From: Planctomycetota bacterium
GTDB taxonomy: Bacteria > Planctomycetota > Phycisphaerae > WQYP01
DNA: 7,948 bases
Assembly (NCBI GenBank): GCA_021818565.1
Contig: JAKATV010000243.1
Location: forward strand, 1-7,948
Direction of reading: 5' to 3'
The notes beneath the pieces were generated by a model, which was not told the origin of the DNA, made no database searches, and worked only from the letters and a program-made list of their open reading frames with translations. This document shows positions 1 to 6,790 of this stretch, piece after piece. Numbering within the stretch: position 1 is the first letter of the stretch; the number at the start of each line of letters is the position of its first letter. Both the position numbers and the translations under genes were made by a program.

Positions 1-3
1 GAC

Positions 4-27
4 CCGGGTTAAAGCCCTTTAACCCGG
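4..27. repeat. 11-bp perfect inverted repeat, terminator-like hairpin
   Basis: CCGGGTTAAAG (4-14) is followed after two bases by its exact reverse complement CTTTAACCCGG (17-27). As RNA it would fold as a 10-bp stem with a GCCC loop. No T-run follows on the + strand, and the other side runs off the window, so a classic intrinsic terminator cannot be confirmed. It could end a transcript entering from the left on the + strand, or a leftward transcript. Chance occurrence of an 11-bp perfect palindrome this compact is unlikely. Confidence 0.5.
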
Positions 28-319
28 CCCATCCAGATCCGGTAAGCGCCTTTCATATCCCGCGTGATCCGCAATATTCCACGGTAAAGCCGTCGGGTTG
101 GTGATACAGCGTCCGGAATAATTACTGCCATAGTGAAATATTGTGGGTCCAAAGGGGCGATATTTCCGCAACCGCAAGCGAACTGGTGCGTTCTAACCAT
201 TGCGGAACGAGTCAATGGGGCGGATCCCGCCGTTACGCAGATGCAATGTTTCGTCGCATGCGTCGTTATTATTGGACATGCGGCGAATGTTAATATTGCT
301 GCATAACAATGGTGGTTTT

Positions 320-1120
320 GTGAAACTTATTGACCTGAAACGACCTGATATAATAAAAGCAGCGGTTGCGGTGCTGCTGATACTGTTTGCGGGTATCTAT
401 CTGGTCGTGCATTTAGGAACGCTTTTTGGCCGGCCATCATCGGATGCCGTGGCCTTTTATCAGGTATTCCGACCTGCTGGTGTCAACCCCTACCGTCCAA
501 TCAGCCCTGCCAATCCGGCCAACCCATCATCCAAATTTGCCACCGTCACGTATAAATTTGCAGACGTTCAGGGTGCTGTAGATGTTATCAGCTATCCCAG
601 CGACCCAACGCGGGCACTAGCCGTTAAGTTGCAGCGTGCCACGAGGCCAGGCGTGCCGGCGTGGGTGCAACAGGTTAAGGCGGTTTCCGACCCGGCGGAA
701 CAGGCGCTGATGTTTGCGCAGTTGCGCGGTCCCTGGTTAATGCGGCGTTGGTTGCTCGACGCCCAATTAAGTAAAAGTCAGATGAATGTTGTAGCGTTGG
801 ATCAACAGGCGTTTCAGACGTCCATGGCGATGTTGAATCAATCGCAACAGGAAGGTTTAGTTGATCCGAACCTGCTGGGGCGGATAAAAAAGGCACTCCA
901 GGCGTTTTTGAAGACCAAAGGGCATGTATCCAAAGCCGGCCCGAGAAAGGATGCCGCTATAAAGGTCATGACTCTGGCTCGCCAATACGCCGCTGTAGTT
1001 CAGGCGCAACGGGCCAAGGCGATATCCAAGTACGTTGCCAAGATTATGGATCAGTTGTCGGACCAGGAAAAATCGGCTTTGGCGGCGCGCATCGCACCGA
1101 TCATGCGACGCTTTAACTAA
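320..1120 (+). CDS. single-pass membrane-anchored protein of unknown function
   Basis: I do not recognise this protein's family. From the GTG at 320 it is 266 residues long. A short Lys/Arg-containing N-terminus (KLIDLKRPDIIK) is followed by a hydrophobic segment at about residues 14-33 (AAVAVLLILFAGIYLVVHLG). This looks like a signal anchor, leaving the rest outside the cytoplasm. Next comes a Pro/Asn-rich stretch (about 50-65), and the C-terminal half (about 130-266) is Gln/Ala/Lys-rich and predicted by eye to be helical. Several in-frame starts exist (200, 278, 287, 320). I prefer 320 because it places the positive residues directly before the membrane helix and has a weak GGTGG at 311-315; the upstream residues look unrelated to a signal sequence. 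It stands alone, with gaps on both sides. Confidence is good that it is coding, but no function can be given. Confidence 0.8.
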   Translation: MKLIDLKRPDIIKAAVAVLLILFAGIYLVVHLGTLFGRPSSDAVAFYQVFRPAGVNPYRPISPANPANPSSKFATVTYKFADVQGAVDVISYPSDPTRALAVKLQRATRPGVPAWVQQVKAVSDPAEQALMFAQLRGPWLMRRWLLDAQLSKSQMNVVALDQQAFQTSMAMLNQSQQEGLVDPNLLGRIKKALQAFLKTKGHVSKAGPRKDAAIKVMTLARQYAAVVQAQRAKAISKYVAKIMDQLSDQEKSALAARIAPIMRRFN

Positions 1121-1255
1121 CGTCCGAAAAAAGCTGGATCGTGGGAAATTCCAAACGTGGGAACTGTTTGAAACGCGCTTAAAAATAGAGCGTTTGGTGC
1201 TTCATTATCGGAAACGGGAATTTTATGGACGTTCACTCATGTAACATCGATTCCT

Positions 1256-1285
1256 GACCGATGATACAAGTGCCTGTTTTATAGT
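1256..1285 (+). promoter_or_regulatory. candidate promoter for the HAD-DUF218-transpeptidase operon
   Basis: TATAGT at 1280-1285 matches five of six bases of the -10 consensus. A poor -35-like TGACCG lies at 1255-1260 with a long 19-bp spacer, so the -35 is doubtful. The overlapping TTTATA at 1278-1283 preceded by TG (1275-1276) could act as an extended -10. Initiation would fall near 1292, just before the GGAGG at 1296. The gap 1121-1372 holds no convincing gene and must contain whatever promoter serves the operon. This is a prediction from consensus only. Confidence 0.25.
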
Positions 1286-1295
1286 GCGTGTTCCC

Positions 1296-1319
1296 GGAGG
1301 GAGCCGCATGGACGCTTGA
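1296..1319 (+). promoter_or_regulatory. strong ribosome site with a three-codon ORF before the HAD gene
   Basis: GGAGG at 1296-1300 is the best Shine-Dalgarno on this strand and sits 7 nt before an ATG at 1308. That ATG reads only Met-Asp-Ala and then TGA (1317-1319). The stop overlaps a TTG (1316-1318) that opens the frame of the HAD protein. The GGA core also sits in a small palindrome, TCCC-GGA-GGGA (1292-1302). The arrangement would suit a minimal leader ORF with reinitiation, or it may be a one-base frameshift in the gene or the assembly. Confidence 0.35.
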
Positions 1320-1372
1320 AAATACTGTTGGTTTCGGCGTCAGTGTGTGTATCTTGTTTGAGCGGGTTGATT

Positions 1373-2338
1373 ATGTCAGTAGATGAATTAGTTGAATCGC
1401 TGCGAAAAATGGTTGCTCCGCGCCGCACGTCCAGCGGTGGGAGATCTCCCAGCAATGTTGTGACGTTTGCGAAAGCTCCGGCCGCCACCACGGCGCTGCC
1501 GGCATTTGCGGCAAGCGCTGCAGCTCCGGCCAAAGCGATTAAAATGATCGCCTTAGACATGGATGGCACGCTGCTTAGCCCCAAAGAATCCATTACCCCG
1601 CGCGTTCACCATGCGATCCATCTGGCCGCCAAACGGGGTATTCATGTGGTTCTGGCCACCGCCCGTCCACCGCGAAGTGTTCGGTTTTATCATCGGGCCT
1701 TAAAGTTGCAAACGCCGATCATCAGCCATAACGGAGCGTTGATCTGGGATGAAAATCAGAAATGCGTCCTGCGGCATATCAGTTTGCCTCATGCCTTGGT
1801 GCGCCGGGTCATTGACTACGCCCGATTGCGCTGCCCGGAAGTCATTCCCAGTGTGGAAATTATTGACAAGCTCTATTCGGACCACTTTGGGATTGTTCCG
1901 GCCGATGCAATTCCCACCGGACGAAGTTTTAATCCTGATGTCATTGCCGCCATGGAAACCTTCCTGCATGTGCCGGTAACGCGCATCATGTTCCATGCCA
2001 AAGCCTCTATCATCGAAGAATTATGTCAGCTTTTGCCACGGCGTTTTGAGGATCGTATCGGCCTGTTTCGCAGTGATTCACGCTTGCTGCAGATTGTAGC
2101 GCCGGATACCAACAAGGCCATGGCGTTGGACTTTGTTTGCAAATCCTATGGGATAACACGGGATAACGTACTGGCGGTGGGGGATAATGCCAATGACCTG
2201 CCCATGCTGCAATGGGCAGGCGTTAGTGCCGCCATGGCCAACGGCCCCGAGCACATACGCAAAGCGGCGCGACATGTTGTTCCCTCCAACCGGGAAGACG
2301 GCGTAGCTGTGGCCATTGAGCGATTCGCGCTGGCGTGA
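1373..2338 (+). CDS. HAD-superfamily phosphatase, Cof/YidA type (C2 cap)
   Basis: Predicted cytoplasmic Mg2+-dependent phosphohydrolase; Cof-type enzymes act on small phosphorylated metabolites such as sugar phosphates, and the substrate here cannot be told. From ATG 1373 it is 321 residues. Motif I is IALDMDGTLL with Asp62 (nucleophile) and Asp64; motif II is VVLATAR with Thr96; SHNGALI (about 118-124) is typical of the Cof group; the motif III lysine is in DTNKAMAL (Lys249); motif IV is GDNANDLPML with Asp271 and Asp275. The C2 cap lies between motifs II and III. All catalytic positions are present. About 55 residues precede the core, including an Ala/Pro-rich linker, which is longer than usual. 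The start is uncertain: the frame opens at TTG 1316, but that adds a hydrophobic 19-residue segment unlike a cytosolic enzyme, whereas ATG 1373 has GAGCGGG at a good distance. It overlaps the next gene by 4 bases. Confidence 0.88.
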   Translation: MSVDELVESLRKMVAPRRTSSGGRSPSNVVTFAKAPAATTALPAFAASAAAPAKAIKMIALDMDGTLLSPKESITPRVHHAIHLAAKRGIHVVLATARPPRSVRFYHRALKLQTPIISHNGALIWDENQKCVLRHISLPHALVRRVIDYARLRCPEVIPSVEIIDKLYSDHFGIVPADAIPTGRSFNPDVIAAMETFLHVPVTRIMFHAKASIIEELCQLLPRRFEDRIGLFRSDSRLLQIVAPDTNKAMALDFVCKSYGITRDNVLAVGDNANDLPMLQWAGVSAAMANGPEHIRKAARHVVPSNREDGVAVAIERFALA

Positions 2339-3474
2339 AAACCGATGTGATATATACTCATGGAATGCATGACACGATAGTTCAATCATCACCCGTCGCT
2401 TTGAATACTGCGTGCCGAAAGGCCGGTATTTTTTTTCGCCTGCTGGATTTCGGAATCTTTTTTGGTGCGCTGGTCAGTGTCGCTACGCTGCAATCGTGGC
2501 GCTGGCTGGACCTGCGATTTGCCGGGGCATTTATTGCATTTATTCTCCCTTGGATATGGCTTGCCAGTCTAATAATTTTGCAGATACTGCGCTTTCACCC
2601 GCCGACGGACATGTCGCCCGACAGCACTTGGCGGCTTAATCGCATGTTGCTTTTGCCATCGGCGTTCATTGCGGTAGTTTTACTGCTGAACACAGTGACT
2701 TTTTATCATTTGAAAATCATCCTGCACGGACTTATGCCTTGGTACATGCCCATGTCTTTGCCGGTTGAGGTGGTCATGATCCTCTGGTTTATCGCCCGGC
2801 CGGATTATGCCGTTAGCGCTGGTGCTGCTGCAACGCGCACGCTTTCCCCGCCATGGCGCACCATCGCTTATAAGAGTTACGATTTGATCCCCATGGCCGT
2901 CATGGCGCTAATTTTTTTATGGATATTTCACGGTATGTTTCTTGCGGATCCTCCGCCGCCGGGAATGGATGCTGATGTGGCCGTGGTACTGGGGGCCGGT
3001 ACCGGGCGTGGTGACACGTGCGGCTACACGCTTCGGCAGCGGGTGTTGGAGGGCGTGGCGCTTTTCAAAGAGCACCGGGCTAAATGTTTACTTCTAACGG
3101 GACGCGCTCCACGGGGTAAAACCAACCCATATAAAAATGAGCCGTTGGCCATGCTGAAACTGGCCCTGGCCCAGGGTGTGCCGGCAAAATCGTTAATCGT
3201 GGACTATCACGGCAATAACACGCGCTACAGCGCATACAATACCATGGCATTAGTGAAAGCGGAGCATTGGCATAAAGTGATCGCGGTAAGTTCGGATTAC
3301 CATTTACCGCGGACCAGTCTGGCTTTCCGACAACTGGGCTTACACGTATGGACGGTTGCAGCCCGTCGCGGCATCTGGCAGGAAACCAACCCCTGGGCGG
3401 TCGTGCGAGAGTTGGTCGGCTACCCTGTCTATTGGTTGGATCAGAATTATCACCGTCCGGGGCGTGTGCCGTGA
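2335..3474 (+). CDS. multi-pass membrane protein with DUF218 (SanA/ElyC/YdcF-like) domain
   Basis: From GTG 2335 the protein has 379 residues. Five hydrophobic segments are visible at about 32-51, 62-86, 104-124, 141-154 and 184-203, followed by a C-terminal DUF218 domain at about 213-345. Typical DUF218 elements are VAVVLGAG (215-222), CLLLTG (251-256), the Glu of NEP (269), GVP (281-283), NNTRYSAYNT (294-303) and SSDYHLPRT (319-327). In E. coli, relatives SanA and ElyC affect envelope permeability and peptidoglycan assembly; the biochemical activity of the domain is not settled. The GTG start overlaps the HAD stop as GTGA, and the stop overlaps the transpeptidase start, so coupled translation is likely. 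An ATG at 2365 is an alternative start, but it has no ribosome site. The extra membrane helices relative to SanA resemble the longer members of the family. A cell-wall role is inferred from family and neighbour. Confidence 0.85.
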   Translation: MKTDVIYTHGMHDTIVQSSPVALNTACRKAGIFFRLLDFGIFFGALVSVATLQSWRWLDLRFAGAFIAFILPWIWLASLIILQILRFHPPTDMSPDSTWRLNRMLLLPSAFIAVVLLLNTVTFYHLKIILHGLMPWYMPMSLPVEVVMILWFIARPDYAVSAGAAATRTLSPPWRTIAYKSYDLIPMAVMALIFLWIFHGMFLADPPPPGMDADVAVVLGAGTGRGDTCGYTLRQRVLEGVALFKEHRAKCLLLTGRAPRGKTNPYKNEPLAMLKLALAQGVPAKSLIVDYHGNNTRYSAYNTMALVKAEHWHKVIAVSSDYHLPRTSLAFRQLGLHVWTVAARRGIWQETNPWAVVRELVGYPVYWLDQNYHRPGRVP

Positions 3475-3959
3475 TGACAAAGCAACCGCATATTCGAGTG
3501 ATTAAGTCCCAGCAAAAGCTGTATGTGTTTGATGGCACCGCGCTTATTAAAAGTTATTTCTGTATTACCGGTTCCAATAGCGGCGATAAACAAATTGAGG
3601 GGGACCGCAAAACTCCGGAGGGACATTTTCAAATTGTCTTCAAAAATCCGCATAGCAAGTTTCATTTGTCGCTGGGATTGGATTATCCAAACAAAGAAGA
3701 TGCGGATCGTGGTCTGGAGCAGGGATTGCTGTCCGCGGATATTTATAACCAGCTTATCCATGATTTGCGGCACAGTGATATGGCGGATGAACAGGTGCAA
3801 AATCGGGTATGGAAAACCCCCTTGGGTGGCGAAATATTTATTCACGGCTGCGCGGAAGGCCGAACCGGCACCGCCGGCTGCGTGGCCCTGACGAATCCCG
3901 ACATGACAGAGCTTTACGCCCTATGCCCGGTGGGCACGCCCGTGGAAATTATGGCGTGA
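3474..3959 (+). CDS. YkuD-family L,D-transpeptidase
   Basis: Predicted L,D-transpeptidase catalytic domain (YkuD fold), 161 residues, almost nothing but the domain. These enzymes form 3-3 cross-links in peptidoglycan or attach proteins to it through a cysteine nucleophile. Visible elements are KLYVFDG (15-21), GDRKTPEG (43-50), IFIHG with His124, and TAGCVALTN (133-141) with the catalytic Cys136. The family's usual SHGC is TAGC here, a variant I know from a subgroup with the IHG...GCIAL pattern, so it need not mean loss of activity. No signal peptide or membrane segment precedes the domain, which is odd for a periplasmic enzyme. The ATG at 3474 overlaps the preceding stop (TGATG); a GTG at 3471 would overlap as GTGA. 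GGGG at 3459-3462 is the likely ribosome site. Longer in-frame starts upstream run inside the DUF218 gene and are not needed. Confidence 0.88.
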   Translation: MTKQPHIRVIKSQQKLYVFDGTALIKSYFCITGSNSGDKQIEGDRKTPEGHFQIVFKNPHSKFHLSLGLDYPNKEDADRGLEQGLLSADIYNQLIHDLRHSDMADEQVQNRVWKTPLGGEIFIHGCAEGRTGTAGCVALTNPDMTELYALCPVGTPVEIMA

Positions 3960-3977
3960 ATCGGGCTGCGGCCCGAT
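3960..3977 (+). terminator. stem-loop immediately after the transpeptidase stop codon
   Basis: ATCGGGC (3960-3966), loop TGCG, then GCCCGAT (3971-3977) form a perfect 7-bp stem beginning one base after the TGA. A T-run does not follow (AGAGAAATAG), so it is either a non-canonical terminator or a 3' end stabiliser for the upstream operon. Position and perfection favour a role in ending or protecting the mRNA. Confidence 0.45.
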
Positions 3978-4036
3978 AGAGAAATAGTTCAGAGAGAGTT
4001 GAAAGAAGAGCAAATTTGGCTGGGATATTAGAGTGG

Positions 4037-4105
4037 CTGCCGGCGAAGTGAGAACACCTCTGCGACTGCTTTCTAATCCAAGTCGCTGTGCGACAGCGCC
4101 GGCGG
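4037..4105. repeat. structured inverted-repeat element between convergent operons
   Basis: An outer stem pairs 4037-4045 with 4097-4105: seven perfect pairs GCCGGCG/CGCCGGC plus a U-G wobble and one C-G pair when read as + strand RNA. Inside, GTCGC at 4082-4086 can pair either with GCGAC at 4090-4094 (3-nt loop) or, as AGTCGC, with GCGACT at 4062-4067 (13-nt loop), so two inner hairpins are mutually exclusive. The wobble pair favours the + strand as the transcribed one. It could be a bidirectional terminator, a small RNA, or a dispersed palindromic repeat. No known RNA family is recognised. The rest of 3960-4218 holds no convincing gene. Confidence 0.4.
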
Positions 4106-4218
4106 AAGGTGGAATAAATGCAGTTAGGCTGGTCAGGTATTTCTGGGGATTCAGCTATTGGTTGGAACACGCGGAATCACGAGAAGGTGGCGTTGTTCAT
4201 TGATCATTGGTAATCGCC

Positions 4219-5409
4219 TCATTTGGTTAAAAAATACGACATCAACTCGTAGCCGGCTTCTATATGCAGGTCGCTTTCCATGGCGGCCTGTTCCGTGTAG
4301 GCGCGGGCGATGCTGCTTTTTCCATGCGAACCGGTGATCAGAAATGGTACGGGGGCTTCGTGGTGCTTGCGCGTGGCGCATTGGGTGGCATGGTCGGGCA
4401 TGATCAGCAGACGCCATTGATCAAACGTTTTTAATTTCTTGAGCACCGGTCCCACCACATGTTCGTCAATGGCTTCAATGCTTTTGATTTTCGTGGTGAA
4501 GTCCGCCTGATGGCTGGCTTCATCTGGTGCTTCCACGTGGCAGCAGACCAGATCAAAATGGTCCAATGCGTCGCAGGTGTATTTTCCCTGAGCGGCGTAA
4601 TCGGTATCGTGATAGCTGCTGATTCCGGGCACATCAATATTCTTCCAGCCCAGCAGATTGGCAATTCCACGCAGTAAATCCACGGCGGTAATCATAGCTC
4701 CCGAAATGCCGTAACGTTCCTTAAAGCTTGGAATATGCTTGGGTTTTCCCTGGCCCCACAGCCAGATATCTGTCGCCTGATTTTCGCCGAATTGTCGCCG
4801 TACCAGATTCACTTCATGGTCTTTAAGCACGGCGCGGGCCTTGTTCATAATATCCAGCAACGGCTCCGCGCCGGCTCCGCGCGGTAAATAATTTTTAACC
4901 GGCTGATCGGGGATATCATGGGGGGGAGTGGTTTTTACTTTGGTTAAATCAACGCCGGCCAGCGTCATTAAATTGCGATAACTTACACCCGGGTGAAACG
5001 TAACTTTGCCGGCGTTTCCCACGGCCTCCGTGACGGCCTGTAAAAGCGTGCGGCCTTCGTTATCTTTGATGTGCCCGGCGGAATGATCCACCATTTTTCC
5101 GTCAATAATGGTGACGAAGTTGCACCGCATAACCCAGTTTGAGGCATTGAGCTTCAGGCCCATTGCTGCGGCTTCCAACGGAGCGCGGCCCGGATGATAT
5201 TGCGCGGGGTCATAACCCAGAAGGCAAAGCGTACATACATCGCTTCCGGGGCTGAAATCCGGCGGGGTGGTGCGAACCGTTCCGATGCGACCGTTGTGGG
5301 CGGCCCCGTCCATATTGGGTTTACATGCGGCTTCCAGAGGCGTTTTATTGCCCAGTTCAGCAATCGGGGCGTCGGCCGCTCCGTCGGGAATGATAATGGC
5401 ATATTTCAT
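4219..5409 (-). CDS. apgM: apgM-type phosphoglycerate mutase homologue, probable homoserine kinase
   Basis: A 396-residue member of the alkaline-phosphatase superfamily, close to archaeal-type cofactor-independent phosphoglycerate mutase. Metal and catalytic positions look intact: Asp9 in IIPDGAAD, Ser56 in PGSDV (phospho-acceptor), HVEAPDEASH (291-300) with Asp296 and His300, MPDHAT with Asp339-His340, and KHHEAPVPF (348-356). A branch of this family, named 'proposed homoserine kinase' (TIGR02535) from gene context, replaces ThrB in genomes lacking the GHMP-type enzyme. Here the gene lies directly downstream of homoserine dehydrogenase with an 85-bp gap on the same strand, which is the signature context. 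I infer that it phosphorylates homoserine to O-phosphohomoserine with ATP; a glycolytic 3-PGA/2-PGA mutase remains possible. ATG 5409 is the natural start, with MKYAIIIPDG typical of the family; the ribosome site is weak (GAAAG 7 nt upstream, AAGGA farther). Confidence 0.92.
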   Translation of the reverse strand: MKYAIIIPDGAADAPIAELGNKTPLEAACKPNMDGAAHNGRIGTVRTTPPDFSPGSDVCTLCLLGYDPAQYHPGRAPLEAAAMGLKLNASNWVMRCNFVTIIDGKMVDHSAGHIKDNEGRTLLQAVTEAVGNAGKVTFHPGVSYRNLMTLAGVDLTKVKTTPPHDIPDQPVKNYLPRGAGAEPLLDIMNKARAVLKDHEVNLVRRQFGENQATDIWLWGQGKPKHIPSFKERYGISGAMITAVDLLRGIANLLGWKNIDVPGISSYHDTDYAAQGKYTCDALDHFDLVCCHVEAPDEASHQADFTTKIKSIEAIDEHVVGPVLKKLKTFDQWRLLIMPDHATQCATRKHHEAPVPFLITGSHGKSSIARAYTEQAAMESDLHIEAGYELMSYFLTK

Positions 5410-5468
5410 AGTATTGCTTTCGATCCTTCATCAGTCTAAAGAGTATTCTAAGCGGTTGGTGCGCTGTT

Positions 5469-5494
5469 GCAATCGGGACTTGTTCCCCGGTTGC
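5469..5494. repeat. intercistronic inverted repeat just after hom
   Basis: GCAA (5469-5472) and CGGG (5474-5477) face CCCG (5486-5489) and TTGC (5491-5494) across an 8-nt loop, with a single T/G opposition between the two blocks. It abuts the hom stop codon in the 85-bp gap before the apgM-like gene. It may stabilise the upstream message or cause partial termination. No T-run follows in the leftward direction. The evidence is modest. Confidence 0.3.
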
Positions 5495-6790
5495 TTAGGG
5501 TGCCGGATCAATGACGCGAATGTGCCGGGTCTGGCCGCGTATCCCCTTTAGGCGGTCAATTTTGGCGGCGGCCTGGGTCACCTTGCCGTCCGGTGCCTCG
5601 TGCGTCATGATGACAAGAGGCACAAATTGATCCTCGTGTGCTTCATGTTGCACCATCGCCGCCAGGGAAATGCCAAGCTTTCCGAGTATGCCGGTAATCT
5701 GATGCAACATTCCCGGTTTATCGTGTACCATCATGCGTAAATAATGCCGGGATGATACATCTTGAATTGGAATAACCCCGGCGGTGCTGCGCCGTGTCAG
5801 AAGCGGCAGTTGCTTAAAAAGCAGCGGGGCGGTTCCCATGGCCGCTTCCACGATGTCCGCAATAATGGCGCTGGCCGTTGGCTTTCCACCGGCTCCGCGG
5901 CCGTAATGAATGGTCTGGCCGCTGGCATGGCCAACGACGGCAATGGCATTAAAGGATCCATTCACATTGGCCAGCAGATGTTTCTGCGGAACAAACGCGG
6001 GGTGCACCCGCAGGGAAATGCCGTGGCTATGTTTTTCGGCGATTGCCAGGAGCTTGCACACATACCCCAATTCCCGGCCAAACCGCAAATCCATATCGTC
6101 AATGGTATTTATTCCGCTGACATAAATCCGGTCGAACGGTACATTGGTCCCAAACGCCAGAGATGCCAGAATGGCCAGTTTATGGGCACTATCTCCGCCG
6201 GTGACATCCAATGTGGGATCAGGCTCGGCAAAGCCCGCGGCCTGCGCTTCGGCTAAAGCGGTGCTGTAACTTTTACCGGTGGAACTCATTTCACTTAAAA
6301 TGTAATTGCATGTGCCATTGACAATTCCCACAACCTGATCGATTTCATTGGCGATCAACCCGCGGGTCAGGGCCAGAACAATGGGAATAGCTCCGCCGCA
6401 GGAAGCTTCAAAGCAGACACAGGAGTTGGCTTTTGCCGCCGCACGAAATATTTCCACGCCGTGCAGCGCCAGCAGGTGCTTATTGGCGGTTACCAACAAT
6501 TTGCCGGATTTTACAGCCCGCAGGGAAAGCGTTTTCGCCGGTTCAACCCCACCCATGACTTCCACGACAATCTGAATGTCCGGATCATTGAGAATATCAT
6601 CCGGATGGGTGGTAAATAAATTCGCCGGAATTTTGTTATTCCGGATTTTAGTGGTGTCCCGAATTAAAATCCGCTTCAAGGCTAGCGACTGTCCGGATCG
6701 CTTTGCCAGCATTGCTTTTTCGGTCAGCAACATCTCCGCCACTGTCGCCCCGACCGTTCCGCATCCCAGCAATCCAATATGTGTCGTCAT
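5495..6790 (-). CDS. hom: homoserine dehydrogenase with C-terminal ACT domain
   Basis: Catalyses NAD(P)H-dependent reduction of aspartate 4-semialdehyde to homoserine, the branch point to threonine and methionine; cytoplasmic. From ATG 6790 it is 431 residues, the normal length for the ACT-bearing form. The nucleotide-binding GLLGCGTVG is at 6-14, VEVMGG at about 77-82 and TANKHLLA at 101-108. NGTCNYIL at 158-165 and the EPDPTLDVTGGDSAHK signature at 189-204 carry catalytic Asp and Lys204. An ACT domain (about 350-429) begins with YLRMMVHDKPGMLHQITGIL and is expected to give feedback control by threonine. A GTG two codons upstream (6796) is possible, but GGAG 5 nt before the ATG favours 6790. 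It is followed after 85 bp by the probable homoserine kinase, so the two likely form a threonine-pathway operon. Its leader region (6791-6997) carries several inverted repeats. Confidence 0.96.
   Translation of the reverse strand: MTTHIGLLGCGTVGATVAEMLLTEKAMLAKRSGQSLALKRILIRDTTKIRNNKIPANLFTTHPDDILNDPDIQIVVEVMGGVEPAKTLSLRAVKSGKLLVTANKHLLALHGVEIFRAAAKANSCVCFEASCGGAIPIVLALTRGLIANEIDQVVGIVNGTCNYILSEMSSTGKSYSTALAEAQAAGFAEPDPTLDVTGGDSAHKLAILASLAFGTNVPFDRIYVSGINTIDDMDLRFGRELGYVCKLLAIAEKHSHGISLRVHPAFVPQKHLLANVNGSFNAIAVVGHASGQTIHYGRGAGGKPTASAIIADIVEAAMGTAPLLFKQLPLLTRRSTAGVIPIQDVSSRHYLRMMVHDKPGMLHQITGILGKLGISLAAMVQHEAHEDQFVPLVIMTHEAPDGKVTQAAAKIDRLKGIRGQTRHIRVIDPAP

Noticed and set aside
9..215. Leftward open frame of up to 68 residues ending inside the left-edge palindrome
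   Set aside because: It starts at TTG or an internal ATG with no ribosome site, has no recognisable motif and ordinary shadow composition. Possible, but not supported enough to list as a gene.
1171..1196. AAACGC/GCGTTT inverted repeat with 13-nt spacer as a terminator or operator
   Set aside because: Only 6 bp, with a long AT-rich loop and no T-run; could easily be chance.
1035..1244. 69-residue + strand open frame after the first membrane protein
   Set aside because: It begins inside the preceding gene in another frame and is Arg/Cys-rich; no ribosome site.
3348..3473. Longer N-terminus for the L,D-transpeptidase
   Set aside because: It would overlap the DUF218 gene by over 120 bases, and the added residues form neither a signal peptide nor a domain. 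The ATG at 3474 in a TGATG overlap explains the start.
3080..3538. 152-residue - strand open frame
   Set aside because: Antisense to the DUF218 domain, whose conserved motifs fix the coding strand; Pro/Arg/Cys-rich composition.
3960..4218. tRNA, SRP RNA, RNase P, 6S or a known riboswitch in the structured gap
   Set aside because: Looked for TTCGA-type T-arms and the conserved cores of these RNAs and saw none.
5762..6256. 164-residue + strand open frame
   Set aside because: It lies wholly antisense to the conserved homoserine dehydrogenase; Gly/Asn/Arg-rich shadow frame without motif.
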